Below, one piece after another: positions 45,834 to 56,317 of a DNA stretch of 64,000 bases; within the stretch, counting starts at the first letter, position 1; the number at the start of each line of letters is the position of its first letter. The translations under genes and the position numbers were made by a program. The DNA is from Pseudorhodobacter sp. PARRP1 (lineage in GTDB: Bacteria > Pseudomonadota > Alphaproteobacteria > Rhodobacterales > Rhodobacteraceae): positions 1 through 64,000 of the forward strand of contig NKIU01000010.1 in NCBI GenBank assembly GCA_002256245.1, given 5' to 3'. The notes under the pieces are model-generated. The model saw only the letters and a list, made by a program, of their open reading frames with translations. It was not told the DNA's origin and searched no databases.

Positions 45834-45852
45834 GGTGCGTGATTCACGCACC
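45834..45852. repeat. GGTGCGTGA palindrome, copy 2
   Basis: GGTGCGTG-ATT-CACGCACC, immediately after the TAG stop of the preceding gene. Same element as 25454-25473, where it also carries TAG in front. No T-run follows, so a terminator role is uncertain. Confidence 0.7.
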
Positions 45853-45869
45853 TTCCGGGCAAGCCATTT

Positions 45870-46697
45870 ATGATGCGCAGCTTTCTTGAGATTTACGATA
45901 TCGCCTCGGGCAGCACCCGCACCCTGTTGGCAACAGATCGGCATATCGAGGCACCAAACTGGTATCCCTCAGCCGATGCGTTGCTGATCAATGCCGAGGG
46001 GCGCTTGTTTCGTGTGCCACTGGCCGACCCTGCCCTGATCCCGGTTGAAACCGGCATCGCCCAGCGCCTGAACAACGACCACGGCATCAGCCCCGATGGC
46101 AGCCAGATCGTGATTTCATCGCACCACGAAGGCCAAGGCTCGCAGATCTACATGATCCCGGCCAAGGGCGGCGATCCGGTGAAAATCTCGCCGCAAGCGC
46201 CAAGCTGGTGGCACGGTTGGTCGCCAGATGGCAAAACCCTGACCTACGTTGCCGCGCGCGGTGGCAGCCGGGTGATTGATGTTTATACCATGTCTATCGG
46301 CGGTTTAGAGACGCGTTTGACGGGTGGCGAGGGCCATTGCGACGGCCCCGATTTCAGCGCCGATGGCGCCCAGATCTACTACAACTGCGACCGCGACGGC
46401 CACGCGCAGATCTGGGTGATGAACGCTGATGGCAGCGCCCAGCGCAAACTGTTCGCCGATGATTGCGTCAACTGGTTTCCGCATCCCTCGCCCGATGGCC
46501 AGCACCTGATCTATCTGGCCTACCCGCCCGGCACCTTGGGGCATCCGGCAAATCTGGCCGTGGCGCTATGCCTGTGCAACCCGCAAGGCCAGAACCGCCG
46601 CCGCATCGCAGAGTTCACGGGCGGCCAAGGCACGATGAACGTGCCGAACTGGGCACCAGACTCCCACGCCTTCGCCTTTGTGCGCTACGAGATATGA
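45870..46697 (+). CDS. TolB-like beta-propeller protein
   Basis: 275 residues, cytoplasmic by sequence (no signal peptide). Repeated blades with SPDG/SADG turns (HGISPDGSQIV, GWSPDGKTLTY, DFSADGAQIYY, HPSPDGQHLIY) and the PD40-type WVMNADG segment, as in TolB propellers. It is not TolB itself (no signal, too short). Possibly a sugar or oligopeptide-binding or lyase-like propeller; function unknown. Confidence 0.8.
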   Translation: MMRSFLEIYDIASGSTRTLLATDRHIEAPNWYPSADALLINAEGRLFRVPLADPALIPVETGIAQRLNNDHGISPDGSQIVISSHHEGQGSQIYMIPAKGGDPVKISPQAPSWWHGWSPDGKTLTYVAARGGSRVIDVYTMSIGGLETRLTGGEGHCDGPDFSADGAQIYYNCDRDGHAQIWVMNADGSAQRKLFADDCVNWFPHPSPDGQHLIYLAYPPGTLGHPANLAVALCLCNPQGQNRRRIAEFTGGQGTMNVPNWAPDSHAFAFVRYEI

Positions 46698-47107
46698 ACG
46701 CGGGCAGGCGGTAGCTGATCAGTGGGCGCAGCGGACGGAACCGCAGCGCGCACGTTGAGCATCCGGTGGGTGTTGCTCCAGACCGAGATATAGACCTCGG
46801 CCACACCATTCGGTGACAGATGCTCGGGCGTCAGACCCACGATGCGCACCCGCAGATGATCGCCGTGCTGCAACGGCTCGGTCATCACGGCGGTCGCCGC
46901 TGGCCCAAGCTGCCCCAGATGCCGCAAACTGCGGCGCGGCAACAGGCCCAGCAAAGGCCGCTTCGCCACCGCAAAAATGCCAATCCGGCCATCCTCTTGC
47001 AGGTGCAACTCTGCCGCATCGCCGATGCACAAACCACTTTTCCCGATGTGCAGTTGCAACTCCTGCACGGGGGCCTTGTGGATCAATACCTGCAAAATAT
47101 CCTGCAT
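46685..47107 (-). CDS. Hypothetical protein
   Basis: 140 residues. N-terminal half is mixed hydrophobic/charged (LQLHIGKSGLCIGDAAELHLQEDG), then PRRSLRHLGQLGPAA. The C-terminal ~25 residues look disordered. The residue pattern is protein-like, but no family is recognised. Convergent with and overlapping the propeller gene by 13 bases. Confidence 0.55.
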   Translation of the reverse strand: MQDILQVLIHKAPVQELQLHIGKSGLCIGDAAELHLQEDGRIGIFAVAKRPLLGLLPRRSLRHLGQLGPAATAVMTEPLQHGDHLRVRIVGLTPEHLSPNGVAEVYISVWSNTHRMLNVRAAVPSAAPTDQLPPARVHIS

Positions 47108-47405
47108 CTGCGCCGCCTTTTTGTTTTTCTAAGACTCGATTGGCCTAGAAATCCGGCCTGTCGCAAGGCCGTTCAACATACCGGAGGCTGCACGCCCCAG
47201 AACGGGCGGCATCGTGCCGACCACATTCGGCACAATCGGCGGATAAGCGTTCGCAGCCCACAGACACCTGCATAAATTTGCTGCATTGTCATTGATCCAC
47301 AGCATTGCAAAGCGCGCGGCAACTCCCCAAATATCGGCCAAGGCCACCAAGGATGTGCTGGAAATCCGGGCATCACTGGGGCGCTTATGCAAAGGAGAGA
47401 TACCG
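47108..47405. promoter_or_regulatory. Intergenic region with the clpB promoter
   Basis: 298 bases between two divergent genes. It should hold the clpB promoter, probably RpoH-controlled as in other alphaproteobacteria, but no convincing CTTG-N17-CCTATAT pair was found by eye. A clear ribosome site (AAAGGAGAG) precedes clpB. Confidence 0.4.
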
Positions 47406-50018
<2,613 letters not shown>

Positions 50019-50032
50019 TCTGGCCTGACATT

Positions 50033-50059
50033 GCCTGTCCCGGTCCGCCGGGGCAGGCA
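50033..50059 (+). terminator. Terminator of clpB
   Basis: GCCTGTCCCGG pairs with CCGGGGCAGGC (one wobble pair), then AGTTTTCT follows. 15 bases after the clpB stop. Confidence 0.85.
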
Positions 50060-50167
50060 GTTTTCTGCGGGAATGCGCCGCATAGACGGGTGATTTTGCC
50101 CCGCAGCCAGCAATTCTTGCAGCATTTCTACTATATGTGGTAGCCCAAACCAAGAATCACACAAGTG

Positions 50168-50211
50168 TGTCCCCGCGGGGACAAAAAACACACGCTGTCC
50201 CCGCGGGGACA
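50168..50211. promoter_or_regulatory. Tandem perfect 16-bp palindromes upstream of glycerate kinase
   Basis: TGTCCCCGCGGGGACA occurs twice, at 50168-50183 and 50196-50211, 28 bases centre to centre. The second is extended by C and G to an 18-bp palindrome. They sit 74-117 bases before the glycerate kinase ATG in a non-coding gap. Two identical sites spaced near three helical turns look like a cooperative operator; a repeat family or hairpin pair is the alternative. Confidence 0.6.
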
Positions 50212-50284
50212 GCCGAATTTCGGCGAATCTGGACTTGTGCGCCCCTGCGCGCCAACATGCTGCGATGTGCAGCAAGGACGCCCG

Positions 50285-51535
50285 ATGACCCCCGAAGACC
50301 GCCAGCTTCTGACCGCGCTTTTCGATGCCGCCGTGCGGGCCGCTGACCCGCTTCGGGCGCTGCGCGGGCATCTGCCGCAGCCCCCGAAGGGCCGCACCGT
50401 GGTGATCGGCGCGGGCAAGGGTGCCGCGCAACTGGCCGCCGCTTTCGAGGATTTGTGGACCGCCCCGCTGGAGGGCGTCGTGGTGACCCGCTACGGCTAC
50501 GGCTGCGCCACCCGGCAGATCAAGGTGCTAGTGGCCGCCCATCCCGTGCCCGATCAGGCCGGGCTTGCGGCCTCGGCAGCCCTTTTCAACGCGGTGCAAG
50601 GGCTGACTGCCGATGATCTGGTGGTGGCCCTGATCTGCGGCGGCGGCTCGGCGCTGCTGCCCTGCCCGCCGGGCGATCTGACGCTGGAGGACGAGGCCGC
50701 GCTGAACCGCGCCCTGCTGGCATCAGGCGCGCCGATTTCGGTGATGAACGCGATCCGCAAGCAGGTCTCGGGCATCAAGGGCGGGCGGCTGGCGGCGGCT
50801 TGCCATCCGGCACGGGTGGTGACGCTGGTGGTGTCAGACGTGCCGGGCGATGATCCGGCGCAAGTGGCCTCTGGCCCCACGGTGCCAGACCGGGTGACGC
50901 GCGAAGACGCCCGCGCGATGGCGGCGGCGTGGCGCATCGCCCTGCCCGACAAGGTGGCAGCATGGCTGGCGGGCGAAGCAGGCCGCGCCCCTGATCCAAC
51001 CGATCCGATCTTTGCCGGGCATCAGGTGCAGGTGATCGCCTCGGCCCGGATCAGTCTGGAGGCTGCCGCCGCAGCCTCGCCGCTGCCTGCGGTGATCCTG
51101 TCAGACGCGATAGAGGGCGAGGCCCGCGATGTCGCCCGCGTCCACGCCGCCATCGCGCGCGAGGTGGCTTTGCGCAACCGGCCTTTTGCGCGCCCCGTGG
51201 TGATCCTGTCGGGCGGCGAAACCACTGTCACCCTGCGCGGCAAAGGCCGGGGCGGGCGCAACTCCGAGTTTTTGCTGGCCTTGGCCTTGGCGGCAGAGGG
51301 CGTCAGTTTCTCCGCACTGGCCGCAGATACCGATGGCATCGACGGTTCCGAAAACAACGCCGGGGCGTTCGCCGATGGAGCCTCGATGATGCGCCTGCGC
51401 GCCCTTGGTGCAGACCCCGCAGCCCTGCTTGCCCGCAACGATGCCTATACCGCGTTTCAAACCCTGGGCGATCTGTTTGAACCCGGCCCGACCGGCACCA
51501 ACGTCAACGACTTTCGCGCGATCTTGCTGCGCTAA
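50285..51535 (+). CDS. Glycerate 2-kinase (MOFRL family)
   Basis: 416 residues from the ATG at 50285 (GCAAGGAC upstream). N-terminal DUF4147 domain and C-terminal MOFRL domain (SGGETTVTLRGKGRGGRNSEFLLALAL; DTDGIDGSENNAGAFAD). Phosphorylates D-glycerate to 2-phosphoglycerate, as GckA/TtuD in glyoxylate, serine-cycle or tartrate metabolism. The frame runs upstream through the palindromes, but that part is not a protein start. Confidence 0.9.
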   Translation: MTPEDRQLLTALFDAAVRAADPLRALRGHLPQPPKGRTVVIGAGKGAAQLAAAFEDLWTAPLEGVVVTRYGYGCATRQIKVLVAAHPVPDQAGLAASAALFNAVQGLTADDLVVALICGGGSALLPCPPGDLTLEDEAALNRALLASGAPISVMNAIRKQVSGIKGGRLAAACHPARVVTLVVSDVPGDDPAQVASGPTVPDRVTREDARAMAAAWRIALPDKVAAWLAGEAGRAPDPTDPIFAGHQVQVIASARISLEAAAAASPLPAVILSDAIEGEARDVARVHAAIAREVALRNRPFARPVVILSGGETTVTLRGKGRGGRNSEFLLALALAAEGVSFSALAADTDGIDGSENNAGAFADGASMMRLRALGADPAALLARNDAYTAFQTLGDLFEPGPTGTNVNDFRAILLR

Positions 51536-51550
51536 AGCCCGACCCGGCCG

Positions 51551-52276
51551 TCACCCCGCTAACCCCGCCAGCGCCGCCTTCAACGCCGCCACCGTTGCGC
51601 GGTCGGTGCGCTTGTCGCGCCCCGATTGAAAGCCAAAGGCAAGCGCCGCCCCGCCGCTGGGCACAGTGGCAGAGCAAGACGCGTGGATTTCGCGCAGCCC
51701 GAGCGGGGCCAGACCGGCCAGCGTTTCCACCGATACTCCCGATCCGGGCATGATGATCAGATCGCGACCCGCCGCCTGCATCATCGCGGCCAGCGTCTCG
51801 GCCCCCTCCACAGCCCGCAGCGCACCGCCCGACGACAGAATGCGGCGAAAGCCCAAGGCCTTGGCGATCCGGACGGCTTCGGGCTTGTCCGGGGTCAGGT
51901 CAATGCAGCGGTGCAAGGTGGTATCAAGCCCCGCCGCCTCTTCCAGCAGCACCCGCAGGACGGCTTCATTCAGGCGGCCATCGCGGTGGCTGGCCCCCAA
52001 CACCACGCCTTTCAGCCCCAACGCGCGGGCGGCGCGGATGTCGGCGCGCATCACCGCAACCTCGGCCACCGTATAGACAAAATCACCCGACCGTGGCCGG
52101 ATGATCGGATAACACACCGCGCCCGACTGCACCGCCAACTGCATCAGCCCATGGCTTGGGGTCAGCCCACCCAAGGCAAGCGCGGCACAAAGCTCGATCC
52201 GATCAGCGCCGCCTGCGATGGCTTCGGCAAGGCCAGCGGCATCGTCAACGCAAACCTCCAGCAGGATTTCAGCCAA
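51551..52276 (-). CDS. cutC: CutC family protein
   Basis: 241 residues starting at TTG (AGGGGAGG 6 bases upstream), overlapping the kinase gene by 8 bases. TIM-barrel family: LEVCVDDAAGLAEAIAGGADRIELCAAL at the N-terminus and the IMPGSGVSVE and EIHASC segments. Once linked to copper tolerance; true role uncertain. Coupling to a ROK kinase suggests carbohydrate-related function here. Confidence 0.88.
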   Translation of the reverse strand: MAEILLEVCVDDAAGLAEAIAGGADRIELCAALALGGLTPSHGLMQLAVQSGAVCYPIIRPRSGDFVYTVAEVAVMRADIRAARALGLKGVVLGASHRDGRLNEAVLRVLLEEAAGLDTTLHRCIDLTPDKPEAVRIAKALGFRRILSSGGALRAVEGAETLAAMMQAAGRDLIIMPGSGVSVETLAGLAPLGLREIHASCSATVPSGGAALAFGFQSGRDKRTDRATVAALKAALAGLAG

Positions 52277-53126
52277 AGCGGGCCTCCCCTGCGGCGGCGG
52301 CCCCGGCAAGGCCTGCATCGGCGGAAACCGTCGCCGGCACCACCAAGGGCGCATCGGTTTTCCGCAGGATGCGCGATCGCGTGGCGGTATCTAGGGCGGC
52401 GATCAACAACGGATCATTCGCAAGACCGCCACCCACCGGCACAATGTCGGCCCCGATCAGGTTGATGACCATCGCAAGCTGCCCGGAAACCACATCAAGC
52501 CATCGCTCAATCGTTGGGCTTGGCGCAGATTTCCACCCGGCCACGATGTCTTCGACGCGGGCCTCGTGCCCGGTCAGATGTTTGTGCAACCGTTCCAGAC
52601 CACGGGCGCCGCCGATGGTGTCGAGGCATCCGACCTGCCCGCACCCACAGGGAAATGCGGGATCGTGAACCACCGGGCCATGCCCCCATTCACCCGCATA
52701 CCCGCCCGGCCCAGTGACAATACGGCCATCCAGCACCAAGCCACCGCCAACGCCGGTGCCAAGAATGATGCCAAACACATTGCGATGTTTGCGGCCAACG
52801 CCTGAAGTGGCCTCGGCCATTGCAAAGCAATCTGCGTCATTCAGGATCAGCACGGGCACGTTGAAGGCTGCGCCCAGATCCGCCGCGACGTTGCGGCCAT
52901 CAAGGCAGGGCAGATTGGCCACCTTGATGCGCCCCGTGGCCGGATCGACCACCCCGGTGATCGAGATCGCAACGGCGGTTTCCGTGGTATGAAAGCGCGT
53001 CAGGGCTGCGGCAAAGGCGGCAAAATCCTGCGAGGGCGTCGGAGTTTCGCCCAGCAGTTCAAGCTGACCGCCCTTGCTGCGGGCGGCTTTGATACGGCTG
53101 CCACCGATATCAAAGGCGAGGATCAT
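52269..53126 (-). CDS. ROK-family sugar kinase
   Basis: 285 residues from the ATG at 53126 (AAGGAG 8 bases upstream). ASKHA ATP site ILAFDIGGSRIKAA at the N-terminus; catalytic-site NDADCFAMAEA; ROK zinc motif CGCGQVGCLDT. Likely N-acetylglucosamine, N-acetylmannosamine or fructose kinase; the substrate is not resolved. Operon with cutC. Confidence 0.88.
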   Translation of the reverse strand: MILAFDIGGSRIKAARSKGGQLELLGETPTPSQDFAAFAAALTRFHTTETAVAISITGVVDPATGRIKVANLPCLDGRNVAADLGAAFNVPVLILNDADCFAMAEATSGVGRKHRNVFGIILGTGVGGGLVLDGRIVTGPGGYAGEWGHGPVVHDPAFPCGCGQVGCLDTIGGARGLERLHKHLTGHEARVEDIVAGWKSAPSPTIERWLDVVSGQLAMVINLIGADIVPVGGGLANDPLLIAALDTATRSRILRKTDAPLVVPATVSADAGLAGAAAAGEARFG

Positions 53127-53190
53127 CAGGTGCACTCCTTGACAGGGCAGGCGGTTCGCCGCATGACGCCCGAAATCTGAGGAGATCGCA

Positions 53191-53907
53191 ATGGCTGATG
53201 ATCGCTTGATCGTGGCGCTGGATGTGCCGAATATCGTGCAGGGGCTGGATCTGGCCGGGCGGCTGGGTGGTGCGGTATCGTTTTACAAGATCGGTCTGGG
53301 CATGCTGACGGGCGGCGGTTTTGCTTTGGCAAACGAGTTGAAGCAGGAACACGGCAAGCGGATTTTCCTTGATATGAAGCTGTTCGACATCGGGGCAACG
53401 GTAGAGGCTGCGGTGCGCGGCATTGCGCAGTATGATCTGGATTTTCTGACGGTGCACGGCGACCCTCAGGTGGTGCGGGCCGCAGCGGAGGGCAAGTCGG
53501 GGACGGGGCTGAAGATTCTGGCGGTGACGGTGCTGACCTCGCTTGACCGCGCCGATCTGGACGCAAACCTGATCCGCGCCGGAGATTTGAGCGAGATCAC
53601 CATCGAACGCGCTGCGCGGGCACTGGAGGCCGGGGCCGATGGGGTGATCTGCTCGCCGCAGGAGGCCGCTGCGATCCGTGCGCTGCCACAAGCCACTGGT
53701 CGGCTGATCGTCACCCCGGGTGTGCGGCCCGCTGGTGCCGATCTGGGTGATCAAAAACGCGTTGCCACCCCGGCGCAGGCGATTGCAGACGGAGTGGATC
53801 ATATCGTTGTTGGCCGCCCAGTCTGGCGTTCCAGTGATCCGGCCGCCGCCGCCCGTGCGATTGTCGCCGAGATGATGTCACCTCAGGCACGGGTGCCGAA
53901 CCATTGA
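53191..53907 (+). CDS. pyrF: Orotidine 5'-phosphate decarboxylase
   Basis: 238 residues. Last step of UMP synthesis. Active-site motif FLDMKLFDIGATV (Asp61, Lys63, Asp66) and the C-terminal VGRPVWRSSDP phosphate-site segment. AGGAG precedes the ATG. Divergent from the ROK kinase. Confidence 0.96.
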   Translation: MADDRLIVALDVPNIVQGLDLAGRLGGAVSFYKIGLGMLTGGGFALANELKQEHGKRIFLDMKLFDIGATVEAAVRGIAQYDLDFLTVHGDPQVVRAAAEGKSGTGLKILAVTVLTSLDRADLDANLIRAGDLSEITIERAARALEAGADGVICSPQEAAAIRALPQATGRLIVTPGVRPAGADLGDQKRVATPAQAIADGVDHIVVGRPVWRSSDPAAAARAIVAEMMSPQARVPNH

Positions 53908-53939
53908 TTTTGGCCGTTTAGAGCCGTTTTTACCGACGC

Positions 53940-54548
53940 TCAGCGCACAAACGTCGCGGCTGGGCCCCAAAGCTGTCTGACGCGTTCATCGCGCCCGCAC
54001 GACTCGCGGTAGAACTTGTAAGCGTTGCGCTTTTCCTTTGGGCCTCGCCGGGTCAGCACCAGATCGGTGCTTTTGTAATAGTCCTGATGGTAAGCCCCGG
54101 CCGGCCAGAAGGTTTTAGCGGCAAGAACTGGCGTGACCACGGCTTGCCCAAGCGCAGCCTCGGCTTTGGCAATTTCGCCCTGCGCGGCTTGCTTTTCGGC
54201 CTTGTTAGACACGAAAATTGCCGAGCGATACGCATCACCGCGATCACAGAACTGCCCACCCGCATCGACAACATCGGTGGAGTGAAGAAATTTCTCGATG
54301 ATCTGGGCGTAGCTGATCTTGGCGTCGTCGAAGGTGATCTTCACAGCCTCGTAATGGCCTTCGTGATCCTCATACGTCGGGTTCTGCGAACTGCCACCGG
54401 TATAGCCTGACACCACAGCGCTGACCCCCGGCACGCCTTCAAAATTGGATTCGACGCACCAAAAACATCCACCCGCAACGATCGCGGTTTGGGTTTTGGC
54501 AGAGGCGGCACCTGCCAATAGTATCAAGGCCAGGGTAAGGCGGATCAT
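53940..54548 (-). CDS. msrA: Peptide methionine sulfoxide reductase MsrA (exported form)
   Basis: 202 residues from the ATG at 54548 (GGAG 6 bases upstream). Signal peptide about 1-17 (GAASA), so it acts in the periplasm. Catalytic Cys28 in GGCFWCVE. The GYTGGSSQNPTYEDH and YHQDYY motifs follow, with a further Cys near the end (ESCGRDERV) as the probable resolving residue. It complements msrPQ at the left end of the window. Confidence 0.93.
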   Translation of the reverse strand: MIRLTLALILLAGAASAKTQTAIVAGGCFWCVESNFEGVPGVSAVVSGYTGGSSQNPTYEDHEGHYEAVKITFDDAKISYAQIIEKFLHSTDVVDAGGQFCDRGDAYRSAIFVSNKAEKQAAQGEIAKAEAALGQAVVTPVLAAKTFWPAGAYHQDYYKSTDLVLTRRGPKEKRNAYKFYRESCGRDERVRQLWGPAATFVR

Positions 54549-54689
54549 GCGCAGCTCCATTGCTTTGTCACAGACTGCGGGCAGCCGCAGATCAGAACAA
54601 CTCACCCATCCGTGATCTCACGCCAAGGTGATCCCGCCTCTTGGCCTTTGCCGTCTGGCGCAATAGCCTGCCGGAAACAGGAGACCGCC

Positions 54690-55589
54690 ATGACCGACCA
54701 TGTATCAACCCATCAGGCCGAAGAAGACGCACGCAACGAAGATATCCTGATTTACGTCAACGGGCGGATCGTGCCAAAGGCGCAAGCGATGGTGTCGGTC
54801 TATGATTCTGGCTTCATGCTGGGTGACGGGGTTTGGGAGGGGATACGGCTCTACAATGGGCGCTGGACGTTCTTGGACGAACATATCGCGCGGTTGTTCG
54901 AAGCGGCAAAGGCGATAGACCTGCAGATTGGCCTGACGCCAGAACAGGTGATTTCAGCCGTGCTAGAGACACAAAAGGCCAACGCGATGGTCACCGACGC
55001 CCATGCGCGGTTGATGGTGACGCGGGGGGTGAAAACCCGGCCGTTCCAACATCCGAAATTGTCACAGCGTGGTCCGACGATGGTGATCATCATGGAACAT
55101 TCACGCCAGAAACTGCCACGCCCGATCCGGTTGGCGACGGTGCCCCACATGCGGGGCTTGCCGATGACGCAGGACCCGAAATTGAACAGCCATTCCAAGC
55201 TGAACTGTATTCTGGCCTGTATCGCGGCCGAAAAGGCCGGCGCGGATGAGGCGCTGATGCTGGATGTGCATGGCTTTGTGAATACCACCAACGCCTGCAA
55301 TTTCTTCATCGTGCGCAAAGGGCAGGTTTGGACGAGCACCGGGGATTATTGCATGAACGGCATCACCCGACAGAAGGTCATTGATCTGTGCCGTGCCAAC
55401 GAAATACCGGTGTTTGAGCGCAATTTCAGCCTTGTAGAGACGTATTCGGCGGATGAAGCGTTCTTGACGGGCACGTTCGGCGCACAGACTCCGGTGGGGT
55501 CGATTGACGGGCGGGTGATTGGAGCCGGCCAGATGGGGCCGATGACCGAGCGGCTGCGTGGACTTTACAAGGCCATGGTGGGGGCATGA
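54690..55589 (+). CDS. Class IV aminotransferase (BCAT/D-amino acid aminotransferase-like)
   Basis: 299 residues from the ATG at 54690 (CAGGAGA upstream). PLP enzyme of fold type IV: SVYDSGFMLGDGVWEGIRLYNG near 36-57, catalytic Lys170 (NSHSKLNCIL), and the TGTFGAQTPVGSIDGR cofactor segment. The substrate is not settled: branched-chain amino acids, D-Ala or aminodeoxychorismate-type. Translationally coupled (ATGA) to the sulfotransferase-like gene, which hints at a specialised role. Confidence 0.88.
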   Translation: MTDHVSTHQAEEDARNEDILIYVNGRIVPKAQAMVSVYDSGFMLGDGVWEGIRLYNGRWTFLDEHIARLFEAAKAIDLQIGLTPEQVISAVLETQKANAMVTDAHARLMVTRGVKTRPFQHPKLSQRGPTMVIIMEHSRQKLPRPIRLATVPHMRGLPMTQDPKLNSHSKLNCILACIAAEKAGADEALMLDVHGFVNTTNACNFFIVRKGQVWTSTGDYCMNGITRQKVIDLCRANEIPVFERNFSLVETYSADEAFLTGTFGAQTPVGSIDGRVIGAGQMGPMTERLRGLYKAMVGA

Positions 55590-56317
55590 CGGGCGCGGCA
55601 AAACGCATTGCGATGTGGTCCGGCCCGCGCAACCTATCCACTGCGATGATGTATAGCTTTGCCGCGCGCGGCGATTGCACGGTTTGGGACGAACCTTTCT
55701 ATTCTGCCTATCTGGAATACACCGGCATGGATCACCCGATGCGCGAAGATATCATCGCCGCGCACGAACCTGACCCGGATGTTGTTGCCTCGATCTGCAA
55801 AGGCCCCGTGCCGGGGGGAAATGCCGTTTTTTATCAAAAGCACATGACCCTGCACATGATCCCGCAGTTTGACCGGCGGTGGATGCGGTCTTGCACGAAT
55901 GTCTTTCTGATCCGACATCCGGCGCGGGTGATCGCGAGTTATGCCAAGAAGCGAGAGGGCACGACTTTGGCCGACATTGGCTTTGTGCAGCAGGCGGAAT
56001 TGTTTGACGAGGTGGCCGCGTGGACGGGTGACAATCCGGCGGTGATCGACAGCGACGACATTCGCGCCGACCCCGAAGGCATGTTGCGCAAGCTGTGCGA
56101 GGCGATTGGGGTCGGCTTTACCCGCAAGATGCTGCACTGGCCCGCCGGTGGCAACGAGGCGGATGGGGTCTGGGCGCCTCATTGGTATGCCGCGGTGCAT
56201 CGCAGCACCGGGTTCGAAGGGGCCGAAGGACCGCTGCCGAAACTGGGCGGGATTTATGCCGATTTGGCGCTGCAGGCTTTGCCGTATTACGAGCGGCTGG
56301 CGGCGTTCAAACTTTAG
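55586..56317 (+). CDS. Sulfotransferase-like P-loop protein
   Basis: 243 residues. The N-terminal PAPS-loop-like motif MWSGPRNLSTAMMYSFAAR (about 9-27) and the later FLIRHPARVIASYAKK 3'-phosphate motif are those of sulfotransferases. Overlaps the aminotransferase by 4 bases. Stop codon overlaps that of the convergent photolyase gene. The acceptor is unknown; the aminotransferase product is an obvious candidate. Confidence 0.8.
   Translation: MTGAAKRIAMWSGPRNLSTAMMYSFAARGDCTVWDEPFYSAYLEYTGMDHPMREDIIAAHEPDPDVVASICKGPVPGGNAVFYQKHMTLHMIPQFDRRWMRSCTNVFLIRHPARVIASYAKKREGTTLADIGFVQQAELFDEVAAWTGDNPAVIDSDDIRADPEGMLRKLCEAIGVGFTRKMLHWPAGGNEADGVWAPHWYAAVHRSTGFEGAEGPLPKLGGIYADLALQALPYYERLAAFKL

Noticed and set aside
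47108-47405. RpoH promoter or CIRCE element before clpB
   Set aside because: No convincing match to either consensus by eye.
50165-50284. N-terminal extension of glycerate kinase through the palindromes
   Set aside because: The encoded CPRGDKK/LSPRGQ repeat is only the translated palindrome; the family N-terminus starts at 50285.
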